NCBI RefSeq assembly: GCF_025370935.1
Contig: NC_133485.1
Span: forward strand, 8,611,716-8,675,715
Reading direction: 5' to 3'
Source of the DNA: Choristoneura fumiferana
Taxonomy: Eukaryota; Arthropoda; Insecta; Lepidoptera; Tortricidae
Length of the DNA: 64,000 nt
Under the pieces are notes generated by a model, which was not told the DNA's origin, made no database searches, and saw nothing but the letters and a program-made list of their open reading frames with translations. Positions within the stretch are counted from its first letter, which is position 1. Every line of letters starts with the position of its first letter. The translations under genes were made by a program, and so were the position numbers. Below, one piece after another: positions 46,217 to 58,703 of this stretch.

Positions 46217-49200
46217 ATTATATCTATACATCACAAGTATTTAACACAACTTCATTTTTAACACAGTAGATTCGCTATTTGAAGTAATGCGGATCGGAAT
46301 TATTTCCAAATATCCCTGTTCATGATATGATCATTAATTTTATAATACGCCTTAATTTATAATACTTGGCTCTTCTTTATTTAAAAAAAGAGTGAAACTC
46401 GTTTGACTTTTTTTAATACCTACCTATAGCTGAAACGTAAAGGATATGGAGTAATTCCTGTAAGCAAATAGGTACAGATGCTGTGTTGCATTAGACAATA
46501 ACAGAGAAATGGGAGCAATACACGAACCGAATGGAACTCTGTACGTGCTTTGTAGCGAGCATAATGGTATTGCACACTCGATAGAGCTTACGACAAATCG
46601 CATCTCGTAGGATTGCTATAAGCTCACTCAGCAAATAACCCTGTTCATAAACGCCCGCTAAAGCTTTTCCCATGTAAATACTTTATCTTTTACTGTGGCG
46701 CTAGATTACTTATTATTTATTGCATTTGTGCCCAAACTATTCTCTTTTATAAAATTTCGGGGCCTGACGTAAGTCAATGTCACTGTGATGGCGACTGCAA
46801 GTTTGTGGCTCATAAAAATATTTTAATTGTTTGGTGGTATCATAGGTACTTAAAAAGTTCTCAACTTGTGCAAAACCAGGACTCACGGATCAAATCAATA
46901 TATTCGGTTTAAAAAAAAAACTAGATAATTGCTTTGCCGAATGATTTTCGCTGTATAGTAAGTTTTACCTTGCCGCTTTAAATATTAATTTGTGAAACGG
47001 TTGCAGCCTGAACTTAAAATAAATTTCTGTTCAGGCCACGCTTGGCAATACCACAGTGAATAGAATACAGTAGAATTGATATATACTAATACATTACTGC
47101 AGAGTCCGCGAAATAGGGGATTGCCGGGCGAGTAGTTATAGATGGCCGTGTTAAACTAACAAGGCCATCTAGAGACACGAGGCCGACAAATCCGACAATC
47201 CCTATTCGCGGACGAGGCTTGTATAGTGCATTTCTCAAATAAATCCAAGGAAATAATACCATGTCACTTGATGATGAACTCATATCGGAAACAATAACAC
47301 TTATTTGAATAAAAAATCAACTCGATTTAGGTATATACAGTATAAGATTTGTTTTTTTTTCTATTCCCGCCAAAATACAATTTTTTGTAAGCTGTTCGGG
47401 TTGATGCTTTTGTCACCAAATCTTGTAATGATTTTATTTAAAAAATTAAATGAGGATACCGTATTAATTGGTTATTTTAATAAATTATAGGTAAACAATA
47501 AATGTCAATCCTTGTTTATTATTGAATACCTGATTTATTCTAATTAAATAATCTAGTCAAATAAGAGATTAAAAAGTAAATACACATTCACGAACTAGGT
47601 AGGTACGTTTTTTTTTAATTGGCAGTATGCCATAGAATCTATGGCATGGATAGTGAATAAAATAAATAAAACCCGCTGAAACATAAGACCATCTCTTTGC
47701 TGACCTTGGCCGGCAATGTTGTATGAAATTCCATTAGGTACTATCCTCTAATTTGAAATTAGAACGAATCTTCAATAAGTGCTATACAATGACGTACTTG
47801 GTGTTCTATGATCACGAAGATAAGGACGACATTTCCTTGGATGTGTGAGAAAAGGTTAATTTACCATACCCTGCGAAGTTGCGAAATTAAGTATCTACAC
47901 TTTTCACTAGATACGTTAATACCTAATAGAAAGAAAAGTATAAAAAATAAGACATCATTTTGTACTAGACAGTACTGCTAAAAATTGGAAGTAAATCTTA
48001 TTCTGAGCCAAACCATTAATTATTGTGCAAGGCAAGACATTAGTGCTACTGTAGCTTATAGGTACTGTAGACAAGCTGGAGGCTTACAAAGAGCTCGTTA
48101 CAGGCCTAATTCGGCCCACGAATGCTAAATAACTTAACATCCGAAACTCCTTTAAAGCACAAAGCTTGTTAACTATTCCGATGCTACACAATTACGTAGA
48201 ATCGCTAATGGTGCTTCGTTTAATAATTACGCTGCGTCTTACCTGACTAATTAACTTCATTTGTTAGTAACAACAGTCTGATATTAAAATTCAAAATGCG
48301 AAAACCAGCAGAAGGTTTGCTTCGGGGCTAAGGAAGCTTGCCGGAAGTGATTATATTCTTGATGCGGTATTTTTAACGCATTATTATATAGCTCTCCAAA
48401 GTAAAATACTTAGCAAAAGTATGTCTCCGGTTCTATTAATTTAGGTACCTACATTGTTTTGTACAGAGTGAGAATGTAACTAATGTTACAGTTCCGTTCT
48501 CTGTTCGTCCGTCTGTCGATGGTGTACTTTTGATTCTTAATAGGTACACACCTGAAATATTTATATGTGTATTTCATTACTATATCCAGTGCAACAACAT
48601 TTTCATTCGTAGGTCATGCAAGAATCGCGTTTTTTCGACGTTTTACGGTAGACTCGCGCATGGATAGTTTTGTCGTTGTGGTGCCGGTGTGTCATCGCTT
48701 TATTTAAGCTACTTCATCAATTTCTGTTATTTATTGAATTATACGTTTTTACACCACGGCGAAGGCGTATGTTTTAGATTGAAAAGTACATTATAATTTT
48801 TTTTTTGGTCCTTACCTATATTTGGTTTTTGTTCCATAACGCTGCTTTTACTGTTGCAATTGGTTCAAGTAACGTCATTGATGACATTTTGTGACGGATG
48901 TAGTAATAGAAGGAAAAAAAAAGTGTAATGAAAATGATTATATTCAATGACTTATCTCAAATCTCAACAAAGTAATGTTACATTATAAATTCCGTTTCAA
49001 AAGGCAAGTTGTACTTGTACCAACAGTCTGTTCGGATACCGAGATAGAGCCGGTGGGGATGACAGCTTCCGCTCGATTGGCTAGCTCTAGATTAGATGCA
49101 GCCAGCTAGAAGCCATAGGCTAAAAGGATGGAAGCTTTTTCTTTGAAAAAATAATCATTGACATTTAAAATTGTTTTCCAAATCGAGAAATTTACCTAAG

Positions 49201-49378
49201 ACCATCATCTAGCCATTTAAGTCTCCATAGAGTATGAAAGAAAAGAGTTGAAAGTAAATGGGGGCGTCACTTTCTCTACAACTGTCACATATTTGACGTG
49301 TGTTTGAATATGTCAAACGTGTCGTTTTTATAATGTTTTAGTTCTTTTTATCCGTTCTCTGCTGTTTTATGTCGTTCT
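46217..49378. other. Non-coding intron
   Basis: Holds the hairpin at 47096 and a small 'AGTTCCGTTCTCTGTTCGTC' fragment near 48490. Nothing else is recognised. Confidence 0.35.
47096..47228. repeat. Hairpin MITE, imperfect arms
   Basis: ACTGCAGAGTCCGCGAAATA then GGGGATTGCCGGG on the left; CCGACAATCCCTATTCGCGG then ACGAGGC on the right. An inner pair GATGGCCGTGTTA / TAACAAGGCCATC closes the hairpin. Confidence 0.75.
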
Positions 49379-49520
49379 GTACCATCAGCCAAATATGTGG
49401 TCTACCACCCTAAAGTTGATAATCTTTTGCATGTTATAAAACAATAATGCCATTAGCCGTGTCTGTTTGAAAGTTCGACTTTAGCGACATATTCATTTGT
49501 TTTAGTTCTTTTTTAAAAAT
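49379..49520. repeat. Half copy of the 41297 MITE family, opposite orientation
   Basis: GTACCATCAGCCAAATATGT, GGTCTACCACCCTAAAGTTG, then TTCGACTTTAGCGACATATT then CATTTG. It matches the reverse of 41297-41467 but lacks the far end. Confidence 0.7.
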
Positions 49521-50220
49521 TCCCTAGCTGTTTTTTGTCGATGTACCTAGTGTAGCGTAAAAATTTACACAATTACAAAAATTAAAACTTTTTACTATTT
49601 AACTAGTTAACAATTTCGTCAAATATCGAACGAAACAAAAATCGTCCTATTTGTGTTTCACGGTGTGCAAATGCAAACTTTTATAGCAAAATGAGAATGC
49701 AATTTATTCAACCGGCCATCTGAAAATAGACGAGCACAATGTGATTTTCATAAGTCATCAAAGCTATTGCCGTTCATTGGCAGAACAATGCCGCGGCGAG
49801 CAACAAGTGCACAATACCTATACCTTAATACAATTATCCAATCACAGTGTCCATTCAGGAAATACGTGTATTGGAAGGAGATATTACCAGTTACGATTGC
49901 GACGGCAAATCGTTCGGTCAATGTCAAGGGTACACACGCAAGGTCCTACGCTCCTCCCAATACGTACGGTTCACGAGAGAAGTTTCTTGTCTTTTGTTTC
50001 TATAAAATCGCTATTGTGATCCCAGATAATCCGGCTGAAGACTCGAGTTACTGTCTTTATATATTTATACGCACGTTTGCGTGTTTTCTTTGTTATTCGA
50101 CAGTAAGCCGGCATTTGTATATAAACTGACTTTGATGGATCTTATTTAATATTCTCTTTCATTTAATTTTGTCCCAGGAAAGATAGGGAAAATAAAATTT
50201 AAAATTTAACCCCTTTTACC

Positions 50221-50350
50221 GACCGCGACCGAATAACATAGTGGTCAGATAATCTGAACGAAGCTTTTGGTTCCGGGTACGATTCCCGGGTCGGAGCAGA
50301 TACGAATGTATGAAAAATACGAATATGTTTACCTGTATTTAAATATTTAA
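50221..50350 (+). repeat. tRNA-derived SINE head, plus
   Basis: GACCGCGACCGAATAACATA, GTGGTCAGATAATCTGAACG (A-box region), then GGTTCCGGGTACGATTCCCG (B box) and GCAGATACGAATGTATG. The body is truncated after about 130 bases. This is the only + strand copy of the family. Confidence 0.75.
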
Positions 50351-50719
50351 CCCCATACACACGGCGGTATACATACGGCGTGTATCTTCACCTTATAAGT
50401 TTATCGTGCAGCTTACGGGACATCCCACAGAACCCATAGTAGTCTTTGGTTAGTTCCCGACTACGAATATGTTAATTAGGGTAAATTGTCTCATGTTATT
50501 TATTTATTTTTATTTAATATTACTGTCGACGAAATACATTGAAGTATGAAAATGTCCATAACCGCGGTGCGTGACACGGTCTGTGCGCAGGGTCAGTCCA
50601 CTATTCAAACAAATTTTTGTGGTCACGCATTCCCATAATACGCTCCGAGGCCTTTTACTACTTTATTCCTTTTAACCCAATGTACTTATTATTATTATTG
50701 TGCCATAATAATTTAACTT

Positions 50720-51175
50720 TCATCATCATCGTCATCACCTCAGCCGTAGGACGTCCACTGTTGGACATAGGCCTCCGCCACAGACCTCCAGTTGCTTCGG
50801 TTGGCAGCGGACTGCATCCACCGTGAACCCGCGGCTTCAACCAGGTCATCCGTCCATTACGTTGGTTGACGTCCTACGCTGCGCTTACAGATCCGCGGTC
50901 TCCACTGGAGAACATTTCGGCCCCATCTGTTCTCCGTGTATAGCACACGGACATATATGTCCTGCCCATTGCCACTTCAACGAGCTAATTCGCTTGGCTA
51001 TGTCGGTGACCCTTGTTCTTCTACGTATCTCGTCATTTCTGATTAGATGCCGTAGAGAAACCCCAAGCGTACATAGCTCTCTACATAGCTCGCTCTGAGC
51101 AACTCTGAGCCTGTTTATAAGGTCTATAGTGAAGCACCACGTGTCGGGTCCAAATGTAACTGGCAACACACATTG
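50720..51175 (-). repeat. RTE-type LINE 3' coding remnant and 3' end, minus
   Basis: The minus strand encodes an almost open C-terminal segment: LGVSLRHLIRNDEIRRRTRV, TDIAKRISSLKWQWAGHICP. After lesions it continues to the 3' tail AGGCCTATGTCCAACAGTGG, ACGTCCTACGGCTGAGG and a GATGATGATG end at 50720-50735. It is the best preserved RTE fragment here, 5'-truncated, with no catalytic reverse-transcriptase part. Confidence 0.85.
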
Positions 51176-51439
51176 GTTGGTTAAAGACTTTCGTCTTCTT
51201 AAGCCACTGAGGAATTTAACTTTGTGTGATTTAAATTATAGAAATAGGTTAATGTAACTAAAGAACAAATTATTGCACAGCTATGCAAAAACGTTAGAAT
51301 TCCGGTAATTTTGTAGTTCGATATATTATTGTATCTATGTATAGAGGATGTCTCTGACCATGGGGCTTAAATTCAAGTTTTGAATCTACTCACAAAACTA
51401 AGCTACTTTTGTTAACATTTTCAAAAAACTTAAATTTAG

Positions 51440-52100
51440 ATCATTAGATTAGATTAAATTAGATTAGATTTATTTATTACCTTTTGAAAAAATACATTAA
51501 GTATAAACACATGTCAGTTAATTACAAGAAATTCACAAAAGGATCGTCAAATGTATACAAAAAAAATAAATCTTATTACAATAAATTGTCAGCGAGAATA
51601 AAAAAATAAATTTAAAATGTCAAATTAGAATTCAATTCAATAATAATAATTAAAAGAAAAACAGGAATATACTTAAATCTAAGTCAAATTTATGCAATAG
51701 GTGTTCCTATCAATCAAACGAACAATAAAATAATTAAAATGTCAAAAAACAATAAAATTAAATATAAAATTTAAATTCACTTCACAAAACTGTGAAAAAT
51801 GTCAACAAAACAAAAATAAGAGTACAAAACAAGGTACTTAAAAACAAAAATGAAATGCATATAATAATATGATGTCAACATAAAATCTCACTGTATTCTT
51901 TTAAAGAGTACAATGACTTGTCTAAAAGAAGTTTTTATAGTGTGCGTCCAAATATCTCATACGAACATTAATTTTTTATGTCCGCCGTTATAAAGTCTAG
52001 GGCCCAAGACGCGCGGGTTTTTATCAAGCAGCGCCAACCGCCGCGGCACTGCTTGCATTCTGCCTGGGATATTGACACGTTTAAACGAATTAATATTTTG
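51440..52100 (-). repeat. Decayed LINE C-terminus and A-rich 3' region, minus (tentative)
   Basis: Minus-strand translation near 52000-52080 reads PGRMQAVPRRLALLDKNPRV then LGPRLYNGGHKKL, which resembles the C-terminal 'GPRLYN' region of Jockey/CR1-type reverse transcriptases. It is followed on the minus strand by T-rich sequence and GATT repeats (51440-51470). Frame breaks are frequent. Confidence 0.45.
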
Positions 52101-52769
52101 GCGTTTAATATTTGTTGATCTTCAAATTTTAATTGTTAAATCAGTATAGGTATCGGACATGACGATTTTATCGCTGTCTCTTGGTACAACTTGAAATAAT
52201 TTTTGACATTTATTTGTCATCTTTAAGATAAATATTTATCAATTAGCCGTCAATTTAGTATTATATCGCATACATTGAAAATTACATTTAATTTGTGTGA
52301 AAAAAAAATAACAGTGGTCATATTTTTTAAAAGTAGCAGAACAAATTTAAAATAACTCAGTTATGCGAGTAGAATCGAACACTGGATTTAAAGCCTCGCA
52401 TGTTCAGACACCCTGTATAAATTTGCCCCGATGTCAACTATGTATGTATTTATGCAGACCGAGTATATCGCTTTACCACATCGTTACGTCGTCCACCATG
52501 TTTCCACCACCGCTGACGTGTCCGATATTGGATAATAGCGCATAAAGGTCTGACCATCGCTGCCACATCTACGCCGTGTTATTTATGATTTTCTTTAACT
52601 TTATGGGAACAGATCAAGTAAGGTAATTTCTCCAAGGAGCTAGTGGCCAAACTCACTATTTAAAAGATAATTAAGAGTTATGATACTTAATTATGCGCTG
52701 TAAAACAGTGTAAATGTGCTAATTTATGGTGATTGTTTAAAGTCCGTATCAAAATAAGTATCTAATCCT

Positions 52770-52990
52770 GTTCACTAATGTTTCGCAACTAATGTTTGGC
52801 AACCAGCTTAGTATTTCTGAAACTGTAAATATTTCAGGGTTTTTATAAAGCTAACCTAACCTAACCTAAAGGGTTCTACGCGATGGCCCTGAAATAAATC
52901 CTGAAATATTTACAGTTTTAAAGTTTGCGAAATGAAAAGTTGCGAAATGAATCAGGTTGCCAAACGTTAGTTGCGAATTGAACGGATACT
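52770..52990. repeat. Foldback element with 'GTTTGGCAACC' arms
   Basis: Left TTTCGCAACTAATGTTTGGC, AACC and GAAACTGTAAATATTTCAGG; right CCTGAAATATTTACAGTTTT, GGTTGCCAAACGTTAGTTGC and GAATTGAACGGATAC. The loop contains TAACCTAACCTAACCTAAAG. Confidence 0.75.
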
Positions 52991-53194
52991 CTAATCCACA
53001 CATTATGTATTTAGCAAAAGATGATTTAAGAAAGTTTTTTATGACTCTTATGTGTCACACACACCAATGTAACTCGTCAAGTTTGTGAATTTTACAATTT
53101 GACCTTTAACAATGACTGTGAAGCTGTATTAAATATATGAAATAGGTAGTTTCTATTAATGAACTGGGCCGTTTGTCGAAGTTAATAGAAATCA

Positions 53195-53620
53195 AAAAAG
53201 CTGGCCAAGTGCGAATTGGACTCGCGCACCGAGGGTTCCGTAAAAATATGTTTATTACAAAAATTTCTACTTTTATTTTGTTATTAAAAATTTATGCTTG
53301 TCGCAATTTTTCCTTTATCTGTGCTATAAGACGTTGCTTCGTTCCAAATTTCAAGATTCTGAATTCACTACTCGTATAGGTTTTGAATCCCATGCGAGTG
53401 TCGAAAATTTGCAGCATAAACGGCTGTATCTTTTGATTGCGTTGGCTCAGAAGTTTGATTTTTTCACAGCTCCAAGGGACAGTAGACCTGAGTATTGATG
53501 AATTTTAGCTTGATACCTTGACGCGTTCCTGAGAAAAAGGCTCTTAACAGACAGACAGACGCACAACAAAGTGATCCTATAAGGGTTCCGTTTTTTCCTT
53601 TTGAGTTACGGAACCCTAAA
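53195..53620 (+). repeat. 'GGCCAAGTGCGAATTGGACTCGCGCACC' element
   Basis: AAAAAGCTGGCCAAGTGCGA, ACTCGCGCACCGAGGGTTCC and GTAAAAATATG at the start; ACAGACAGACAGACGCACAA, CAAAGTGATCCTATAAGGG and TTACGGAACCCTAAATA at the end. This is a well-known lepidopteran dispersed family, distinct from but similar in style to the 53964 element 340 bases away. Confidence 0.8.
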
Positions 53621-53963
53621 TAAACCGCAGTGCACTTGTGTTCCTAACTGTACCTTTAGGCCTCACCTGGTAGCATCTGGCTAGAACTAAGTCGTGCAAT
53701 AACACTCGAGTTCCGCGACTGGGAGCCATTTGCTAGATGATTGCGCATTCATGTCACCATCACAGCTGTACAGCGAAAATTGATTTCGACGAACGTAAGG
53801 CAATATCAATAGTAGAATCACGACCGATCACGCCCATGCCACTGAATTCCATCAACTATTTGCCTGCATGAGTATGCGATGCGATTCGTGTAAGACGTCG
53901 AATCTATAAGTAATGGTGTAGCGCTTGAATGAATAGGGAATGGGATTCCCAGTCTCAGTTTTC

Positions 53964-54597
53964 AGGGTTCCGTAGCCAAAATGGCAAAAACGGAACGCTT
54001 ATAGTTTCGCCATGTCTGTCTGTCTGTCTGTCCGTTCGCGGGTTTCCGGAGGGACTATCAATGATAGAAAGCTGTAGTTTTGCACGAATATATATGTATA
54101 CGATGCCGACAAAATGGTACAATAAAAATTTTTATAAAAAAATTAAGGTACTTCCCCTCCGTACCTCCCGTAGACGTAAAGTGGGGGTGTTTTTTTTTCT
54201 CATCCAACCTTGTAGTGTGTGGTATCGTTGGATAGGTCTTTTAAAACCAATAGGGGGTTGCTAACGATTTTTCGATTCAGTGATTTGTTTGCAAAATATT
54301 CAACTTTAAAGTGCAAATTTTCATTAAAATCGAGCGTGGGCGGTGGGCAAAAAAATTTGAAAAAATTAAGGATGGTAGTAATTATATCAAACTTACAAGA
54401 AAAACTAAAACGGTTAAGTTTCCTTGAGAATTATTAGCAGTTTAAGAGTAAATAGCAGCCTAAGGTATAAAATATACCTAAACTTGGAATATTCCGTACA
54501 AAATACGAAATCCTTAGAAAAATATTACTTAATATTTTCGTAATAGCTACGGAACCCTATTTCGGGCGTGTCCGACACGCTCTTGGCCGGTTTTGGA
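53964..54597 (+). repeat. Full-length 'AGGGTTCCGTA' element, plus
   Basis: AGGGTTCCGTAGCCAAAATG and CATGTCTGTCTGTCTGTCTG at the start; CTACGGAACCCTATTTCGGG, CGTGTCCGACACGCTCTTGG and CCGGTTTT at the end. It is the reverse-orientation partner of 21067-21695. Confidence 0.85.
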
Positions 54598-54689
54598 TAA
54601 CAAATAAAGACATCATAAATCAGAAGGTGAGATAATTATGTACAGCTAAGAGCACAAGCGAATCTTAACCCCTGCCTGAAATCGGGCCG

Positions 54690-54785
54690 GTGATCATTTA
54701 CGAGTTAATGCATTATATTTTCCACCATTAACTGAGCTTGAAACACTGATTTTGTGCCACATCCAAAACTTCTCCCTGTATTTAG
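54690..54785. repeat. Half copy of the 41954 foldback family
   Basis: GAGTTAATGCATTATATTTT, CCACCATTAACTGAGCTTGA, AACACTGATTTTGTGCCACA and CTCCCTGTA correspond to the right arm at 42135-42220. Confidence 0.65.
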
Positions 54786-57700
54786 AATAATTGGTCTGAA
54801 GTACATGAAATTTGATTTATATTGTAGACCAAAAATTTCCGATGTAATGTTTGTAACGCAAACCGATTCGTTGTCAAATACAGTTAATGAATTTCAGATT
54901 TCACGTGAACCGGCCCTGTTTTCCATCTCGTTACGCAATGAACATGAATAATCGATAGGTCGGGGTGTAGGCAATTTTCATTCATTTGTTTTTCCCTATA
55001 GACCTTGTAGTACAAAATTACTTTATTGGTCATACATAGCCCATATTAATATTTTAGTAGATATAACGAGGCTTACGATTAGGTATGTAGTACAAAACGA
55101 ATGCAGGCATCCTTTTTAAGTTAAGTTCAAATGTATACACTTGTGTGGATTTTTCATTGATTTTTTTTATTTAAGATCACGTCACATATTTGACGTAGGC
55201 ACAATACACACAACCAAGTTACGTTACGTATATATTGTGACGTAGGTAAGTACACATTTTGAACATCAACATATTTAGGTGAAAAGTTTGTCAACCACAA
55301 TTTAATAACATTTGAAAAACTTTTTAAAAGGTGTTAAAATATACTCTGGGTACTAATTAATTACTTAGTCAAACATTGCACATCAAAATCATATTTAGTA
55401 ATAGGGAAATGAAGAATTACTCAGATCGTAGGTAATTACATATATCTATTCGTATTTGTCAGATTTTTTATATTGCGCACACGACTACATAAGGTATTTT
55501 TTATCTCGTCGCCAGACTTAGGAACCACCAGTACCAATCAAAGTAAATCTTTTTCAGGGTGGCGCCCTATTTGAACCAAAAACCGATGTTTGAGCTTTTT
55601 AAAGTGTCTTTTTAGCGTCAAATTAATCTTATTTTCGCTCACAATCAACAAATGGAGATCAGTGAGACAAATTTGGGCACAATTGGCACTAGTTGCTTTG
55701 TCATTTAAACACAGAAGGTATTGTCTAGGAGTCACCAAGATCATGTTTCAGTACGAGCTATAAATCAAGAGCTATAATACAACAATAGCCTAACTGCAAG
55801 GAAATAGGCCGGTTTATCAATAATGTTTCCTACAAAGGCCGAGTGAGAATGGAATGTTTTGTAAACATCGCACACCGCGCCGAACAAGGCAACGTGAATC
55901 ATACAATCAATGATTTATTGCAAAAGAAATGTGAGCTGACAATTGCGATCGTATTCCTAATAGAATTGTCTCGTGCCGTGCGAAATCGATCATTTCGATG
56001 CTATTTGACCTCACTCCGTTATTAGATCTGCAGAGTTTAAATAAAGATCATTATTAGGTACAATAAAAAAAATCGAATCTCCCTCACACTTACATCTTAT
56101 AATCATTGATAAGTACAGTAGGCAGGTAGGTACACTGAACTAACATGAGAAGAGGTTGGAATGAGGTTGGCAGAGAAAGAGCAATTTAACACGGATATCT
56201 TAGAACAAGATGTATAAAACTATAAATGATACTCACTATTAATAACCCTGTTAGTATCTATTGGCGGAAAATGATAGGAACTTCTAATTACCATGGTAGC
56301 TCCAACCAAATTTAATTAGTTACCCATTTTTATTGTTATTGTGTTATTATTGTTTTATTGGCTACGAAAAACACAAGAGCATTGTTTATTTCTGTTATTT
56401 TCTAGCTAATTAGCTTAACATACTTTTACAAAAGTGTTGATTTTTATAGCGGGGATAATGACCCTGAAATAAAGTACAGTGTATGGCGATGAAGCAATTT
56501 TTAGGGGATCACGGCAAAATATATATATCGGTCAAGTTTAATAATATTATAGCAATCTTATCGATAATAGGCAAATGTATCGTCAAGAATATTTGAAATA
56601 ATCGCCGGATATTATATTATGTTCTGTTTTGTGTCGAAATGACATAAGTTACCGGCACAAATCAAGTGTAGGCAGTTCAAAGAACTTGAGCAGACATCTT
56701 TATTCGACTCAATCATACTTACGAGTATATGCACGTTTTAATGTAAAAATGTACCATAAAGCCAAAAATATACCTAAGTTTAGCTTAAAATCTTTGACTA
56801 AGAATATTTGTATACAAGGTGGGCCCTGTAACAGGAGCAAAAAAATAATCCACAGCTTTAACTCTTCATCTTGAGCTAATCTAATTCTACAACTTTTGAA
56901 AATAACTTGTATTATGGTTTTTATTATAAGTTTAATTGGACAAGCTATGTTTTGCGAAATACGCCATTTTGTTACGTGACAGACGATGTCATTTAGGCTA
57001 TTGGATGCCGTACATTGAAAATACCATTTAATTTGGTTGGAATAAACGTAATGATAAAATTACTTAATTTTTGAAAGTTGCAGATCTAAAGTACTTCCAT
57101 TTGAGTAGCAGAACCTGTGTTTTAATTTTTTGCTCCTGTTACAGGACCCACCCGGAAGAATGCACACACAACACTTCCAAAGCATTTAATTTTTAAATTT
57201 GATATTGAACTTCTGTCAGTCTCTATGACATGCACGACTCGAACGTTGGAGCGGTGGTCCTCGTCCTACATTTAAATCACATGAACTCATTCACTATCAT
57301 TGATTTACTGACATCCATGATAGTGTTCTTGAGCCTGATCAGTTATCAATACCTTCCAATTTATAGACAATTTGAATTTTAAATTTGAATTTATAAAGCT
57401 TTTTAAAAGTCAAAAGGACGGCGTAAACTTTCAGCATCTTTAGTTTTCACTTTAGAACGGTTATTCGTAGCCGAAACTATGCTGATGTGCGCTCCTTAAA
57501 GTCTAAATATACAGATTGTAAAATTCTTTCCGATACGATCCGATGCGAGCCGTTTAGTGAAATATGCTTTTTTATACAGTCACCATCATAAGCAGTATTG
57601 TCTATAGCTCAACGGCGCGTTGAGATATTTTGTCACTTTATATATTTTTGTTTTTGCACAACACGATGACTCATTTTTATATATTAAATAGGTACCACTA

Positions 57701-58080
57701 AAAATAGACCGAAAAAAGGCAAGTAAAGAAAATCAAGGTAAGCAATAGGCGACCCTATTCAGCTATCAATTAACACCAAATTCACCCTAAAAAAAGAGCT
57801 GGGTCGGTGTGTCATAATACAATTTCATGCAAAACCCATCTTCTAGCTACTTCAACATGAAATGGCTCATATAGCTTCATTTCAATTTCCCGGCTGATTT
57901 TAACTATTCATATCCGGTACCTGCCCGACGCAGCATCTGTTTTATCGATTCATTTGCCCCTTGCTCGAGCCTACGGGAATATTATTACAGCTCACTGCAT
58001 TTCAATTGAATTGCTATTACGTGAACTAGTTTACATTTCGGTGGATATTGTTTTATTATTACAAGGTATTTTAAAAATGA
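54786..58080. other. Non-coding intron
   Basis: AT-rich with short frames only (for example 56629-56874). TGTAACAGGAGCAAAAAAAT (56827) recurs inverted as TTTTTTGCTCCTGTTACAGG (57126), and both lie near GTACATTGAAAAT-type sequence, so a decayed inverted-repeat element of about 320 bases may be present. No gene. Confidence 0.35.
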
Positions 58081-58158
58081 CCACGCACTGGGCCCGCGTG
58101 GGAACTACGGCTCAAACCCTTTCATTCTGAGAGGAGGCCTGTGCCCAGCTGTGCGGCT
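58081..58158 (+). repeat. CR1/Jockey-like LINE 3' tail fragment
   Basis: GCACTGGGCCCGCGTGGGAA, CTACGGCTCAAACCCTTTC and GAGAGGAGGCCTGTGCCCAG. It matches 25595-25675 and ends before the terminal GGCTGGGATGATG. Confidence 0.8.
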
Positions 58159-58703
58159 GTTTGAAGCTTTCAAAATCATATTTATTATTACGCTTATACG
58201 TAAAAGCACAATGTTTTAGACTATCGCGGTCTTTACTAATTTTATGATTTTCGATTAAATTCTGTTTTTGTTCCGCGTACCTTGATTTTAGAGAAGCTCG
58301 ATATTACCCATGGTTATACCAGCATACGCAATTTTCCAATCATCTCGTGATCATAGCGCATGCAACTGTGCCGAAAGATCGAGCTTGAACGTAAAAGGTA
58401 TTTTATTAGCATCCATCAGTGTTAGCTACGATCTAAAAATTTCTAAATAAATATATTAAAATGTGAGCTAAAACAAGAGAAAAAAAACCGGAAAAAAATC
58501 TGTTTGTTTAATAGTATAAGCTATTACTACAAGATCAGTATTTGCAATCATCATTCCACAGAGTGACTAAAGATTTGTGTCATTCGTATAATAATGATCT
58601 TACCAGACCGCACGTGCACACTTATTAAGGCGCATGAGGTCCTACGACTTAATAACTTGTAATAATACGTTGTTTTGTAACGTAACTATAACGGAACTAC
58701 ACT

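Noticed and set aside
49741..50129. 92- and 120-codon overlapping + strand frames
   Set aside because: Two different frames over the same sequence with no domain, and no promoter or splice evidence.
52852..52869. Telomeric repeat
   Set aside because: The period is six (AACCTA) and only three units are present; the insect telomere is TTAGG. Common lepidopteran intronic sequence.
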